From Wuchereria bancrofti (Eukaryota > Nematoda > Chromadorea > Rhabditida > Onchocercidae): a stretch of 64,000 nucleotides of DNA. This document shows, piece by piece, positions 1 to 11,866 of this stretch. Each line of letters starts with the position of its first letter. The stretch's first letter is position 1. A program made the position numbers and the translations under genes. Location of the stretch: assembly GCA_005281725.1 (NCBI GenBank), contig SSBO01000012.1, positions 21,654,779 through 21,718,778 on the forward strand, in the 5' to 3' direction. The notes beneath the pieces were generated by a model that saw only the letters and a program-made list of their open reading frames with translations, did not search any database and was not told the DNA's origin.

Positions 1-455
1 TAAGCCAGTAATTCATGCTGATATGAATGGTCCATCGTTGCATATAAATCAACCATCTACCAATATTGAATCAATCTTTCAATTTCCACAAATTAAACAA
101 TTTATCGAAGCTAAGGTATAAATTTTGATTACAAAATGTTTATATGCTAAAATTGTTCATTAATAGGCGCAAATGTCAACAAACAAATTGTCCTACTAAT
201 GCACTCTTCGTCATGCTAACAGGAAATAGAAAAAATAATTTCATTCTATGAATTTTCTCTTCCTTCTCCTATTCATTTCTCTGTTTACCTTTTCTGTATA
301 ATTTTCATATCGTTTTTTTTTTTATATCTCTGATATCTCTTTGATATTAACGATTTTTTATTCCATTTCAATCAAATCTGTACTTTTCCTCAAAAATAAA
401 AAACGCTATTTCAACAATACATTTATGCTACCATAAAACTTTCATTTTATTTTAT
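1..455 (+). repeat. Left copy of a 455-base direct repeat ending at an N
   Basis: Bases 1-455 read the same as 1140-1594, including the 3' part of a coding exon (1-115, donor at 116) and the following intron. The left copy ends in an A/T run at a single N (456). The right copy carries on through the same place into more intron. This looks like the end of one contig placed beside an overlapping contig without merging. A true tandem duplication with a period of 1139 bases cannot be excluded, because the window starts inside the copy. Confidence 0.9.
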
Positions 456-456
456 N
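456..456. other. Single-N contig junction
   Basis: One N lies between an A/T run and a poly-A run, at the exact end of the 455-base duplicated segment. It marks a join of unknown length. Sequence between here and the exon at 484-657 may be incomplete, so the 5' end of the PP2A B'' gene is uncertain. Confidence 0.85.
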
Positions 457-483
457 AAAAAAAAAAAAAAATCTTACCAATAT

Positions 484-3400
484 TTGAATAATGTAGCAGC
501 AATCTATGTGAATCGTAGTGGCATACGTTTTGGAAGTGCACCAAATTTTCCGATACCTTCCAATGGTAGCGTTGCATCTCGCATTTCTGAATTTGAGAAA
601 AAACCAGGTGCTCCAAATTTACTACGAATTGCTTGTGCGGAACGACAAAGAAATGAGGTTTTGTTTAATTTTATTCCATTAAAATGCTTTATTTCTCGAA
701 TTATCCATTCTCGAGATGTAATAATTTGTTAATCCAATGTTTATAATGAAGTGATAAAACTAACATTGTCAATTTTTGAAGCAAAATCCGAACTAATATT
801 ATAAAATTTAAAATTAAAACTTAATTAATGATATGAAATTTATAAAATTTTTAGCAAATTTTTGATATAAACTTCAATAAGTTATCATCATTTATGACAT
901 AAAAGACTTCTTTTTTCTTCTTCAATTATACAAAATTTATACGAATATTTATTGTGAAATTAAAATAAGCAAAATTATTGAACATATTTTGAAATTTATA
1001 AAAAATATATGACATAAAAAGGTAATGTATTAATTTCTATTTATAAAATGATCAACTCGAAAATGACCACTGTCTTGCAGTCGTCTCCTATCAAATCACC
1101 ATTAGGACCTATGTCACCACGATCATCGGTCTATCGTACTAAGCCAGTAATTCATGCTGATATGAATGGTCCATCGTTGCATATAAATCAACCATCTACC
1201 AATATTGAATCAATCTTTCAATTTCCACAAATTAAACAATTTATCGAAGCTAAGGTATAAATTTTGATTACAAAATGTTTATATGCTAAAATTGTTCATT
1301 AATAGGCGCAAATGTCAACAAACAAATTGTCCTACTAATGCACTCTTCGTCATGCTAACAGGAAATAGAAAAAATAATTTCATTCTATGAATTTTCTCTT
1401 CCTTCTCCTATTCATTTCTCTGTTTACCTTTTCTGTATAATTTTCATATCGTTTTTTTTTTTATATCTCTGATATCTCTTTGATATTAACGATTTTTTAT
1501 TCCATTTCAATCAAATCTGTACTTTTCCTCAAAAATAAAAAACGCTATTTCAACAATACATTTATGCTACCATAAAACTTTCATTTTATTTTATTTTTTT
1601 TTTGAACAAATTTTAGATGAATTTTAAAAGCATTGAAATTTTTTATCAGTGAATTATTTGAGAAATCTCAGTAGTTTATAGTTATATTTTTGTTTCATTA
1701 TCATTTATCCATAATTCTTTTTTCTTTTTTAAAGATTATTAGAATTAAAAGAAATGATAAGAATTGCTTATGATAAGTTTAGCTACTGATAGAATAAGTG
1801 ATCAGTTTCAATTGTAACGTTTCAATTAATTTCAATTAATTAAAGATAATTGCACGTCTATTCGAATTTTCTTCAGTACCACAATTCTTCTATCTTACTA
1901 ATGTGTGTGTAGGTGTGTCACATTTTTGTCGCATTCAAAAGCGTTCAATTTCCATTCTAAAGTTTTCACTGTGTGAATTATTTAAACAATTCAATTCAAA
2001 CAATTCATTATTACTTCCTCTTTTTTACTCCATAAATTTAATAATAATATTTATTAAAGTACCATTCTTTCTCTTCTCATCCATTATTCCCTAAATTTCT
2101 TCTTTTATTGTTTGTAACATTTTACACGTTTACAAATTAATTATTAAAAATAACACATTTAAAAATTGTTAAAATTAAAAGAAAGCATTTAGAAGATCTT
2201 TTCTCTTTCAAAGTGTACTTTTAATTGTTTTGTTAATCTATCTAATATCTTTTAATCATCCTTTCTCATCTATTTAGAAATTAATAATTAGACAAAATAG
2301 CAGAGGACAGGAAAATCTCGCATAATTAAAAAGCTTAATTTTGCAAAAATTTGCATAATGATAACATCCCGAAAAAAAAGTGTGAATCAAAGATAATTAA
2401 AGATATCAATCATACAATCATAGATTCTTGTAGGATTAAATGCTAAATGAAATTGTAAAATATGTTACAATTGCTATTTATCAGTTAATCACTGATTCAA
2501 ATCTTATCACAATTTGATTAGATGCTAAATGAAGCTAATGAATATTTTCAAATTCACTAAGCTTTTATTACTTTTTCTACGCTAACATTACTGCTACAAT
2601 TGTTGTTATCATTATCATTATCATTCTAAGATAAAACGATTCACTTTAAGAAATATTATTATCAATGCAAACATTCAAATGATTATAATATTATAACAAA
2701 TGTTATCAAAACAGAAAGTAATTTGATAACAATTTCTCAATCTATGGATTTTAGAGAATTAAATTTAGAGTAACATCTATAATTGCTACAAAAATGATCT
2801 GATTAATAGTAATATACCTTATCATCATTAACGATAATTGATAATTTAAATTTCTTTCTCATTATCATTAGTTAAATCTATATAATATTATCATTTGATC
2901 ACAGTAAAAAAATATTTACAATTGTAAGAATCGATGATAAAATAATCGCAGTATTTTTAACACTCTTTTCCATATGATCATTTACTTACGTATTTAGACG
3001 TGAACCAGAATGTTTCACGGAAAATTTACATTTCATTTTAAGTGGATTATTTTCATGAACGTTTTACATCAAAGTATCTTTCTAAGATCAGAAAGCTTTT
3101 TTACAAAATTCGAAATCGTTTTTATAAAAGAACTCATCTTTTGTTGATAAAATTTCTGAATTGAATAATCATTTCCGAATTGATCAATTATAATTGGACA
3201 CTGTGCACTTTTCTGATATCTGATAATATTATCAGTTCAAAAGTCTCATTCATTCGGCATATTCTTACTTTTAAATCGATTCCTCAACAAACATTTACAA
3301 TTCTTTATAATCTAAATTCAATAAACTATCGCAATTGTAATTTCTGATTATTTGAGGAGATTTTTTTTTTCTTGTTTAACCTCTAAAAAATTCTCTTTCA

Positions 3401-6400
3401 ATTCACAACCATTTTATAATTCATAAAAATTCTTCAAGAAATTTTTTTGAAATTTCATAAAAAAACATTTAAAAACTGATTCATGATTTTCAGGAAGAAA
3501 TTCCATATGAAATTATTGAAAATACTCCAACATCAAGAACTGCAGAAATAGAAGCAAATGATCAACTTCAGATTATGTTCGTTTTCTTATAAAATCATTA
3601 ATTTTGAACTTATCAAATATAATTTATTCATTAATCACTGATTTTATCATTATTGATATTGCAGAGGGTTGGAAGAAGCCACGAATTTTGTACTTCAATC
3701 ACCAATAAAATCTTCTCGAATTAAAAATGAAATGAAGTAAAACAATTTTGTTTCTTTTTTTTTTTCTTATAATCCTAATTTTATCAATGGTTAATTAAAA
3801 CTCCTAACATTATGAATTATTATCATATCAGTATGCTATGATAATCACACAATGCAATTTTATTACAAATTAGATAAGAAAAAAAAAGATGGAATAGTTT
3901 AAAATCATGAAAAATAGTGAAAATTATATTTCATTAAATAATTTATTTAATTTTTTATTTTTAACAGCGATAATTTTGCATACCAAATTATTTCAGTGAT
4001 CAAAATGAAAATTTAAAATCATATCGTAGCATTGCGGAACGACGTTTAGAAAAGAAAAATAAGATGACAAAAACAGGCATCAATAAATCATACAGTAATG
4101 TCAGTACTGAAAAACCTTTGGTATAATATTTACATTTTTCTCTAATTAAATTTAGCATATTCCTTTTTTTCCTTTTTTAAATCAAATTTTACGTTACTGT
4201 TTTAAAATCTACGTGACATGTATTCAGAATTCCACGTGTTACAAAGTCACATTTACATATAATAATAAAAGATTAATAAGTGTTAATATTATATAATATA
4301 TTAAAAAAAATTTTTTTTTCTGTCAATTATTTACAAAAAGAAAGATAAACTTTTATTGCTATCAAATTTCAATGCAACAGAATGAAATTAAAATGGAATC
4401 AGAATGGCCAACAACTCCTCCTTTACCAAAAGTACAAGTGGTGGATGTTCCAAGGTAAAAAAAAATCATTTGAAATATGAAATATAAATTCATTCCTAAC
4501 AAGTTATTCAATTAGAGAAAGATTAACTTAACAAGTTTCTTGATTAGTAGTATTTCATGAAATCATAATATTTTATCATTAATTTTAATTTTTAATAAAA
4601 AAACCAAAAATAAGATCAATGAAAATATTTTTATCTTTGATATTTCCTTCATTTATTTATTTATTTCTTTTTTTTTTTGAGGTTTTTCTTTCCAAAAGGA
4701 ATTCCAATTTCAATATCTGAAAATGAAGCAGCACTAAGACGAGTTAGCGATGTATTCAGTACAATTGGAAATAAGGTATCAAATTATTATTAGATTTGAA
4801 TAAAATTTAAACATTATTAAATTTTTTAATTTACTACCTTGTCAAATTTAATTCAGGTAACAATGATTAATATGGCAGAAGTATGTAGAGCAGCTGGTAT
4901 ACCAATTTATTGGAAACGATCTGTTTATGATTCTTGCTGTAATAATTTGCCAAGACCAATAACCATAGCTGATTTTGCTTCCTGGTGGAATAGGTACTCC
5001 ATTTAATCATATCATTTATCTTTTTTGTGATAATTATATCATATAAGGTAATCTTGAGAAAGTTTAAATTACTTATTTTCTACTATACTTGTTTTTTTCT
5101 TTTAATAAAATTAGTAAATTCCTCATTTTAAATACATAATTTCTAATAAAATTAATAACTTCCTCATTACTGATCGAAAATTTATCAAAATTTGATCGTG
5201 TCAAAATCAGCCGTTTGAAATTAATCGTATATTAATGCTAATCGTTCAATACCAATTAATTATGCATATATATACATTTGAATATTTTAATTAACTTTTT
5301 TAATAATGTCTTTAGCATTGTTGAAAGAATAATATTGTTTGAATTTTCTCATATTACAACTGATAAGATATCTCATTTGTGATAAAAATTTTAACAGATG
5401 AAATCGGATGAAAATATATTTTGAATTAAACGATGCGAAATAATTGATACTTTTTAGAATGACTGCAGTGGCACATGATGAAGCATCTCGTTTTGTTTAT
5501 ACCCTAGCTGGGCCTCATCGTAATTATTTGACCAAAGAAGATCTGGCACCAATTCTTAAAGATCTCATCGAAACTTTCCCAGGATTACATTTTCTTCGTG
5601 AAGCTGAAGAATTTCATTCAAGATATGTTGAAACGGTTTGTTTATTTGTTTATTTTCGTAATTTTAAAAGAAATAATCAAAATTTTTTATTTCTTATTTC
5701 ACTTAATTCTAGCATTTCATTTATTTTTGTATAAAAATTGAAGAAATTTTGCAATCAAATTTGATTTGTAAGATGATAGATCAGTCAAGAAGTAAGATCA
5801 TATCGTGCCAAAAGCATACATACATAGATATTAAAATTGAAATTGATTTGTTTACTTAATTATTTCATCTTTCTCTTTTTTTTTTTTGTATTCGTTTCAT
5901 AATTAATAGTCGTCTTTCAGGTAATAGTAAGGATATTTTGGGCAGTCAATCGATCATGGACTGGACGAATTACAATTAACGAATTACGTCGCTCAAATTT
6001 TCTCGAGGTAAATAACAAAGTGAAATTGAAGATTTGTTGAAACAGACTATTTGTTTATAACTTTTCAAGGACTAATTTATTTACTTAACTTTTGACTTTC
6101 TAAAAAGAAAAAAAAAATGGGATAAAGAAGGTATAAGAATAAAGCGACATAATTAGTTATTTTTAAATTTAATTGAAATATATCTATCTATTTGTTAGAT
6201 TTCAATTTAGTTTATTAAAAATTTTAGACAATTAGGAAGTTGGAGACAACAGATGACATCAATGCGATAACAAATTACTTCAGCTATGAACATTTTTATG
6301 TAATTTATTGCAAATTTTATGAATTAGACAAAGATCATGATTTGATTATCAATAAAATCGATATGTCACAACATTGTAATGGAGGTAAAAAATTTTATTT

Positions 6401-8180
6401 TTAGTTTTTTTTTTTTCTTGCTATTAAAAATATTTGGACAATATATTTTCTTGAAATTTGATATATTCATTTTATTGATTGTACTTTATTATAATTGTGA
6501 CAATAATTATCCTTATTTATGATTATTAAAATTGCTAAACAATTATTGTACACTTTATAAAAATTTAAAATTTTAATTCAACTTAATCATTTTTAGCACT
6601 TCCACCACAAATTATCGATAGGATATTTAGCGGAGCGGTGACAAGATCACCATCAGGAAAACGTATCCGGCAAGCACTTGAAACTATCGGTTATACGGAT
6701 TTTGTAGCATTTTTACTTGCAGAAGAAGATAAAAGGCATCCTACTAGGTATTTTCTTCACTTTAAAAAAAAAAAAAAATGAATCAATAAATGAGTTCAAT
6801 GAAACTTGTTCTTCAATTTAGTGAAAAATTAATTTGAATCAGAATATTAATTAATCAATTAATTAATTTAATTACAAAATTTTACAGCGTAGAGTATTGG
6901 TTTCGATGCTTAGATTTGGATGGTGATGGTGTATTATCAATGTATGAAATGGAATATTTTTACAATGGTATTAAAAATAAAATGGATCAACATAATATTG
7001 ATTCGATGCGTTTCGATGACGTAGTTTGTAATGTAGAATTTTTAATTTATTATTTTAAAATTATTTATTAATAGAAAAAAAAATTTCTCATATGCTTAAT
7101 TATAAATTTATCAAAATTATTATTACTTCAAAAATTTTAAAATAAATTTATTTTTTATTTTTTTAGCTATTAGATTTAATACGACCAAAACAACCAAATG
7201 TTATTTCATTGTCGGATTTGAAAAAATGCCTTTTATGTACCAGATTTTTTAATACATTTGTTAATTGGGTGAAATATTATGAACAGGAAGCCAGTGAAGG
7301 AGAACGAGCTACAGTGGTTTGCATTTTTGCATTTTTTTTTTTAAAAAATAAATAATTTTTTGATATTTTTTTTTTGATAAAATCATTTATTTATTTTTTT
7401 GTTCTTTAATTTATTACTTACTATTTTACTTATTTATATAACAGATAAAATTTTTTTTTNTTTTTTTTTGTTCTTTAATTTATTATTTACTTATTTATAT
7501 AACAGATAAAATTATTTATTTTTTTTGTTCTTTAATTTATTATTTACTGCTTTACTTATTTATAATATGAAATTAATATCATGTAAGAATTTTTTTGTTA
7601 TTGTAAAGATTACAAAAATTTTTGAAAAAAAAAAAATTTTTTTTTTTTGAAAGAAATTCCTAACATTACAGACAGATGGTGAAGAGGAATTGAATGATTG
7701 GGATAGGTATTGCTTAGAGGAATATGAAGCGCTAATGGCAGATGATCAAGATAATGATGAGCTTGAGGATATGTTCGTTTAAAATTTTATTTCAATTTAA
7801 ATTCATTCACAATAATAAAATACTTTTTTTTTCTTTATCAGACTAATCAATAATTCATTTTCTTTCTAAAAAAAAAAAACTTTACAATGATTGATTTATT
7901 ACACATCTAAATAATATTAATACATATCAAATCATATGTAGTTGCCAAAATATAATCATAAGATTACAAGATACTTACGTAATATATTTGTGATAATATT
8001 GAAATCAAAAAAATAAAATAAATAAATTGAGCTAATGATTAGCCAATAAAAAATTACAGTAATTTAAATTTGGATGATGATGATGATCTGCTAATTGGTA
8101 ACAATATTAACACAGTGGTTAATTTATCATTGCGCGAATTTGGCGATTCTCAACGAACAAAAATTTTAGAAGCAATATGA
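484..8180 (+). CDS. Protein phosphatase 2A regulatory subunit B'' (PPP2R3 family), 5' end unresolved
   Basis: Targeting subunit of the PP2A Ser/Thr phosphatase, predicted to bind the scaffold A subunit in a calcium-dependent way. Exons: 484-657, 1081-1254, 3494-3576, 3665-3736, 3997-4120, 4381-4454, 4682-4775, 4857-4993, 5458-5635, 5921-6007, 6228-6384, 6597-6747, 6888-7032, 7167-7316, 7672-7772, 8060-8180. Phases agree throughout and give about 673 residues. The Ser/Pro-rich N-terminus is variable. The conserved core starts near FFPKGIPIS and includes the [12 protein letters not shown] block. Two EF-hands are visible: DKDHD in the 6228 exon (about residue 433) and the canonical [12 protein letters not shown] in the 6888 exon (about residue 510). 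The acidic C-terminus carries a run of five Asp. The true start lies at or upstream of 484, across the N junction. A short alternative end exists if the last intron is retained (stop at 7782). Family assignment is firm; the particular paralogue is not. Confidence 0.9.
1140..1594 (+). repeat. Right copy of the 455-base direct repeat
   Basis: Same sequence as 1-455. This copy lies in the continuous gene model: it contains the 3' part of the PP2A B'' exon 1081-1254 and the start of the next intron. It is therefore likely the authentic one. Confidence 0.85.
7401..7570 (+). repeat. Three imperfect copies of an AT-rich unit around a single N (7460)
   Basis: The motif TTCTTTAATTTATTA followed by ACAGATAAAAT recurs near 7401, 7471 and 7528 within the intron between exons 7167-7316 and 7672-7772. 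The N sits in a poly-T run between the first two copies. Repeat collapse or expansion during assembly is likely. No coding sequence is affected. Confidence 0.7.
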
Positions 8181-9965
8181 AAAGAAAAAAAGAAATGATA
8201 AACGAAAAAAGTTATCTGAAATTATTGATTTGATGTAAGGATTACTTTACATAGAAATGATTTGATTTATTATTTTATGTATGCCATTGAAAATTGTTTA
8301 TTTTTTTTTTATCTGTTTATTTGTTCAGAGTGATAATTATTTTTTTGTTGTGGTTTTTTAGTTTCTCTAAGTCAATCAGTGAAATGGAGAAATAAGTTTT
8401 GGATTATTGAAATCAATGTACGAATTAGTGCTATTCATAGATGAATTTGATTTCAATCGATAAGAGTGATAAGTAAAATAATCACTAAGTTTGATAATAA
8501 ATAGAAATGATAAGTGCACTGATAAACGATTTAAGAAGGTAGTAAATATTAAAAACAAAACAATTCAGCTATTTAAAATCAAAAGAGTAGTCTTTTTTGT
8601 TATGTAAATTTGAAATTGTGATATTTTTCATTCGAAAAATTTAAAAAATATTTGCTAAAATTGTAAATTATTTGTTATGTCTTATATTCGTTCCATTCAT
8701 TAACGAGAAAATGAATAGAGCTGCCATGAAAAGGCCAAATTCTCAAACATAAATATTAGCAGTGCACTTTAAAATAGGTCCGATATTGTAAATAAACAAA
8801 AAGTTAGAAGTTGATACTAGGCACACATAAATCGATACTTAATAAGTTTGAATTAAATTTCATGAAAATCTCATCCATTTCAGTTTTCTAACCTTCTTTG
8901 CATTCTATAATTGTTTACCACAAGAAAAAAAATCATTAAGCATTGTAAGGACACTTCTTTCGCCGAAGAATCTATTTTTTTTTTTTATCAAAGGAAACTA
9001 ATGAATGGAATCGAATTTGGTTAACAAAAACGAATTAGGATAACAGCGAACAAATTTTAGACCAAATTTCCCTTTAATTTATTCGAGTCACCAGTTCGTA
9101 TCAAACTGATTTTTATTTAATTCTGCACTCAGTCTTGTTTACTACTCTTATTTCGTACAGCATTCGTGCCATTATTCAATATGATCTAATAAACTTTATG
9201 TATGACTTGCTTTAATGGTAAACAGAAGTATAGATTTGGGAATTGGACAAATCAAATCTAATAGCAACTAATATCGTGCAGTAATTCAGTAAAAACTTCG
9301 CAATGTTTTTTTCCTTCATCACAATTAGTTTTTGCTTCTACTTCAGTTTTATTCAAGAAAAGCACTTAGCAAAGAACCTCTTCCCTTCATTACTTACTAC
9401 ACATTATTGAATTTTTAAAAATGGGTTACGCTACATATTTGTGAAAATAGGTAGTGGCAAAGTGATTAACTGTCGCTGTAAACTAAGAGTTTAATGTCAT
9501 TTTTTTCACTTTTAGCAGCATTTAAGAAAAGGACATATGTCCTTAAAATTTTAAGAGAACTGCGCAGTGCCGTGAACATAATAGTAAAGTAGTAATAAAA
9601 CAAAGAAGTTTGAAAAAAGAAAAAGACTAATCAGATTTTGTTGTATTGATAAGGATGTAAAGTTAAAGCAAAAATTTAATGCAAATTAAGCCTCCCTACG
9701 TTGAGCAGAGTTTTGAGCAGAAAATGGTGAAGGAAACTGCAAAGATTAAAATAGTGAAAAAGTTTATGAATTGATGTCGACCAAAATCACATGTTCAGTT
9801 TGATACTTAATAGAAAGCCGTTAAAGTAATGAAAACTACAACTGTAAAGCCAACTTACTAGACGATGAGAACTTTAATCAAACATGAATGTTATTGCAAA
9901 AATAACGGTTCAAAAAATATCAAAATGCAAATGGCAACAAAAATAATAAAAAGCTCATGAAAAAT
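8181..9965. other. Intergenic region between convergent genes, no gene seen
   Basis: This is the 3' flank of PP2A B'' (+) and of SmG (-). I found no run of spliceable open frames or RNA gene. A downstream polyadenylation signal for either gene is not obvious beyond generic AATAAA-like matches. Base composition from about 8.7 to 9.9 kb is a little less AT-rich than the introns, without an explanation I can support. Confidence 0.6.
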
Positions 9966-10614
9966 TTATCGTTGGTCCAGCCGTTCTTTAGGTTCCATAA
10001 TAACTATAGAATTACCGCGAATAACAACCATTCCGATCTCGTTTTTATCGCCACTCTGCAATGTAAAAGTCTTATCAATTATCAGTTCTGCAATCTGGGA
10101 GAACTGCTACTGAACCTCAAGTCAATCAAGCAAAAGGCAGAAGACAAACTTACTAGACGATATTTTTTTTAATTACAGAAAATAATCTGCGTCTACGAAA
10201 TCAAAAGATACGTAATGAGCTCATTCCAACAAGTCAACTAAGATTCGTCGTCTGTTCATGCAGTATTCGCAACATTTACAGAGAATATCAATATCGAATA
10301 GTCTGCTTTCTGTCTTCTGATGATCACTAACTAACTGCATCAGCTGATCTACTACTCTTATATTTATATTGAAGCTTCATTTATGAGATCAATTATAGCA
10401 AATTTTATCTATATGAATTCATGAAATGAAGTCCTATCAAACAACTGCAAAAATGATAAGTAACCTTTAAATTTTCGACAGCATCCTCAACAACAATATT
10501 CATGAATGGATCGAAACCTCGAAGAATACCTGATACACTGCGATTGCCGTTCAATTTCAAATCAACCTGTTTGTCCATATACTTTTTTAATTCGGGTGGA
10601 TGCGTCTTACTCAT
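9966..10614 (-). CDS. Small nuclear ribonucleoprotein G (Sm G)
   Basis: One of the seven Sm core proteins that form the ring around U1, U2, U4 and U5 snRNA (and the SL snRNP in nematodes). Two exons, 10465-10614 and 9966-10055 (join in phase 0), give 79 residues, the normal family length. The start [15 protein letters not shown] matches the SmG N-terminus almost exactly. Sm motif 1 contains [21 protein letters not shown], and Sm motif 2 in the second exon reads [13 protein letters not shown]. Donor GTTACT at 10464 and acceptor TTGCAG at 10056 are good. The gene is convergent with the PP2A subunit gene. Identification is secure. Confidence 0.96.
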
Positions 10615-10781
10615 TTTGCAGTTTCTTCTTAATTTCACAAATAAATCTAAAAAAGGAAAAAACGAAAACATAAAAGAAATAGCATGAATACAACTACTAA
10701 GTAAACAGAAGTGACGAAAAGTCATATCGATGATAAGTAAGGCATTTTTTAAAACAGTTGTTTAGGAGCACTGAATTCAGA

Positions 10782-11111
10782 TCATGAAACTTTAGGAGAA
10801 ATCAGGATATCCCGATGAAAGTAATAAGCTATTCTCATAAGACTGCTCAGTCCAATAACCTTTACAATTTTCTTCACAACAATTTTAAAACTATCATCGC
10901 GATAAGATGGACCGAGACATCGCGGTACCACCAATACTAAAATCAAATTGGAGTGAGATACAGCAATTAGAAAACCACAGCTATTTGCCTCCCAACCTAA
11001 CTTCTCAAGAACCCATCGAATATTGCAGCTGAGAAGTAGGAAGAAGATTAGGAAATAAAAAAGATAAACAATAGAAGAAAGAGCAGCATGATAAGAAAAA
11101 GTAAAGAACAT
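10782..11111 (-). CDS. Possible small gene or exon, unrecognised
   Basis: An open frame of about 109 codons on the minus strand upstream of SmG. The first third is hydrophobic and may be intron read-through. A plausible acceptor (CTTCTCAG) near 11032 would leave a 3' exon coding for roughly 80 residues that ends at 10782. Base composition in that part is less AT-rich than nearby introns, which favours coding. I recognise no domain and cannot find a convincing upstream exon. It could also be an untranslated part of a transcript running into SmG, or a chance frame. Confidence 0.2.
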   Translation of the reverse strand: MFFTFSYHAALSSIVYLFYFLIFFLLLSCNIRWVLEKLGWEANSCGFLIAVSHSNLILVLVVPRCLGPSYRDDSFKIVVKKIVKVIGLSSLMRIAYYFHRDILISPKVS

Positions 11112-11396
11112 GTAAGATGGAAAACAAAAGATTTCTTATGATTATAACGTATTTAATTATTAAAATGAATAAAAAGAAAAAGAGGAAAAGAAATGCGTAA
11201 GAAGAAGAGATGAAAAGAAAAGTGTATTAAAGTGAGAACGGATAATGAAGAGAGTGATTAGGGTGGAAGAGTTCGTCCCAATGTGATCATGCATGATACT
11301 CTGTCAGCTGTAACATTATCCGCTCAATGTTCCATTCTCTCATTTTCAGCTTAGTGCATCAGATATTAGCGCTTTCCAAGTGAGTTTCAGGCGGTT

Positions 11397-11425
11397 CACG
11401 TGAGATTTCTAGCGCATTTCACGTG
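11397..11425. promoter_or_regulatory. Paired CACGTG E-boxes upstream of the RNF19-type gene
   Basis: Two CACGTG hexamers lie 23 bases apart, at 11397-11402 and 11420-11425. The first is embedded in the full palindrome TCACGTGA. Such sites bind bHLH-leucine-zipper factors of the MYC/MAX and TFEB (HLH-30 in C. elegans) type. The position, about 450 bases upstream of the first ATG of the RBR ligase gene, fits a promoter. In DNA this AT-rich, two close CACGTG sites are unexpected. Confidence 0.45.
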
Positions 11426-11866
11426 TGAGTTAAGTGTAGGTAGTAGAATACTTTAAAAGGTAGAAATATGTAACGCTATAATGTCTGTCTTTGCAATATT
11501 CATATTATGTTTCATAAATTTAAAAGATATAGTAGGAAGTAGCTTATAATGACTCATCGCTTATGTTAATATCTTTTCATTACTTTTTTAAATTTATGTT
11601 TAAATGACGAAATAGTATCAGTTTTGCAGTAATATCACATGTTGTCCTTTCCTCCTTTTGCATGTTTTTTTTTTTTGATAATTTTGTGCATTTATTGACT
11701 GACATGAAATACGTAAAATACATTAGCATTTAAGATTTAATTTGTTCAAAATATTCGAGTATAATGTAGTATTGAAGATTTACGGAATTTATGTATGTAA
11801 ATTTTAATGTAATGCCTATATATGCATCGTTCACATATATATGTATATTTCACAGAATCGGTATTG

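Noticed and set aside
1903..3480. Hydrophobic frames and GATAAT-rich sequence in the first large PP2A intron
   Set aside because: No splice-compatible exon or RNA fold supported; looks like ordinary intron.
9957..10172. Plus-strand 71-codon open frame
   Set aside because: It overlaps the second SmG exon on the opposite strand, which has a far better match.
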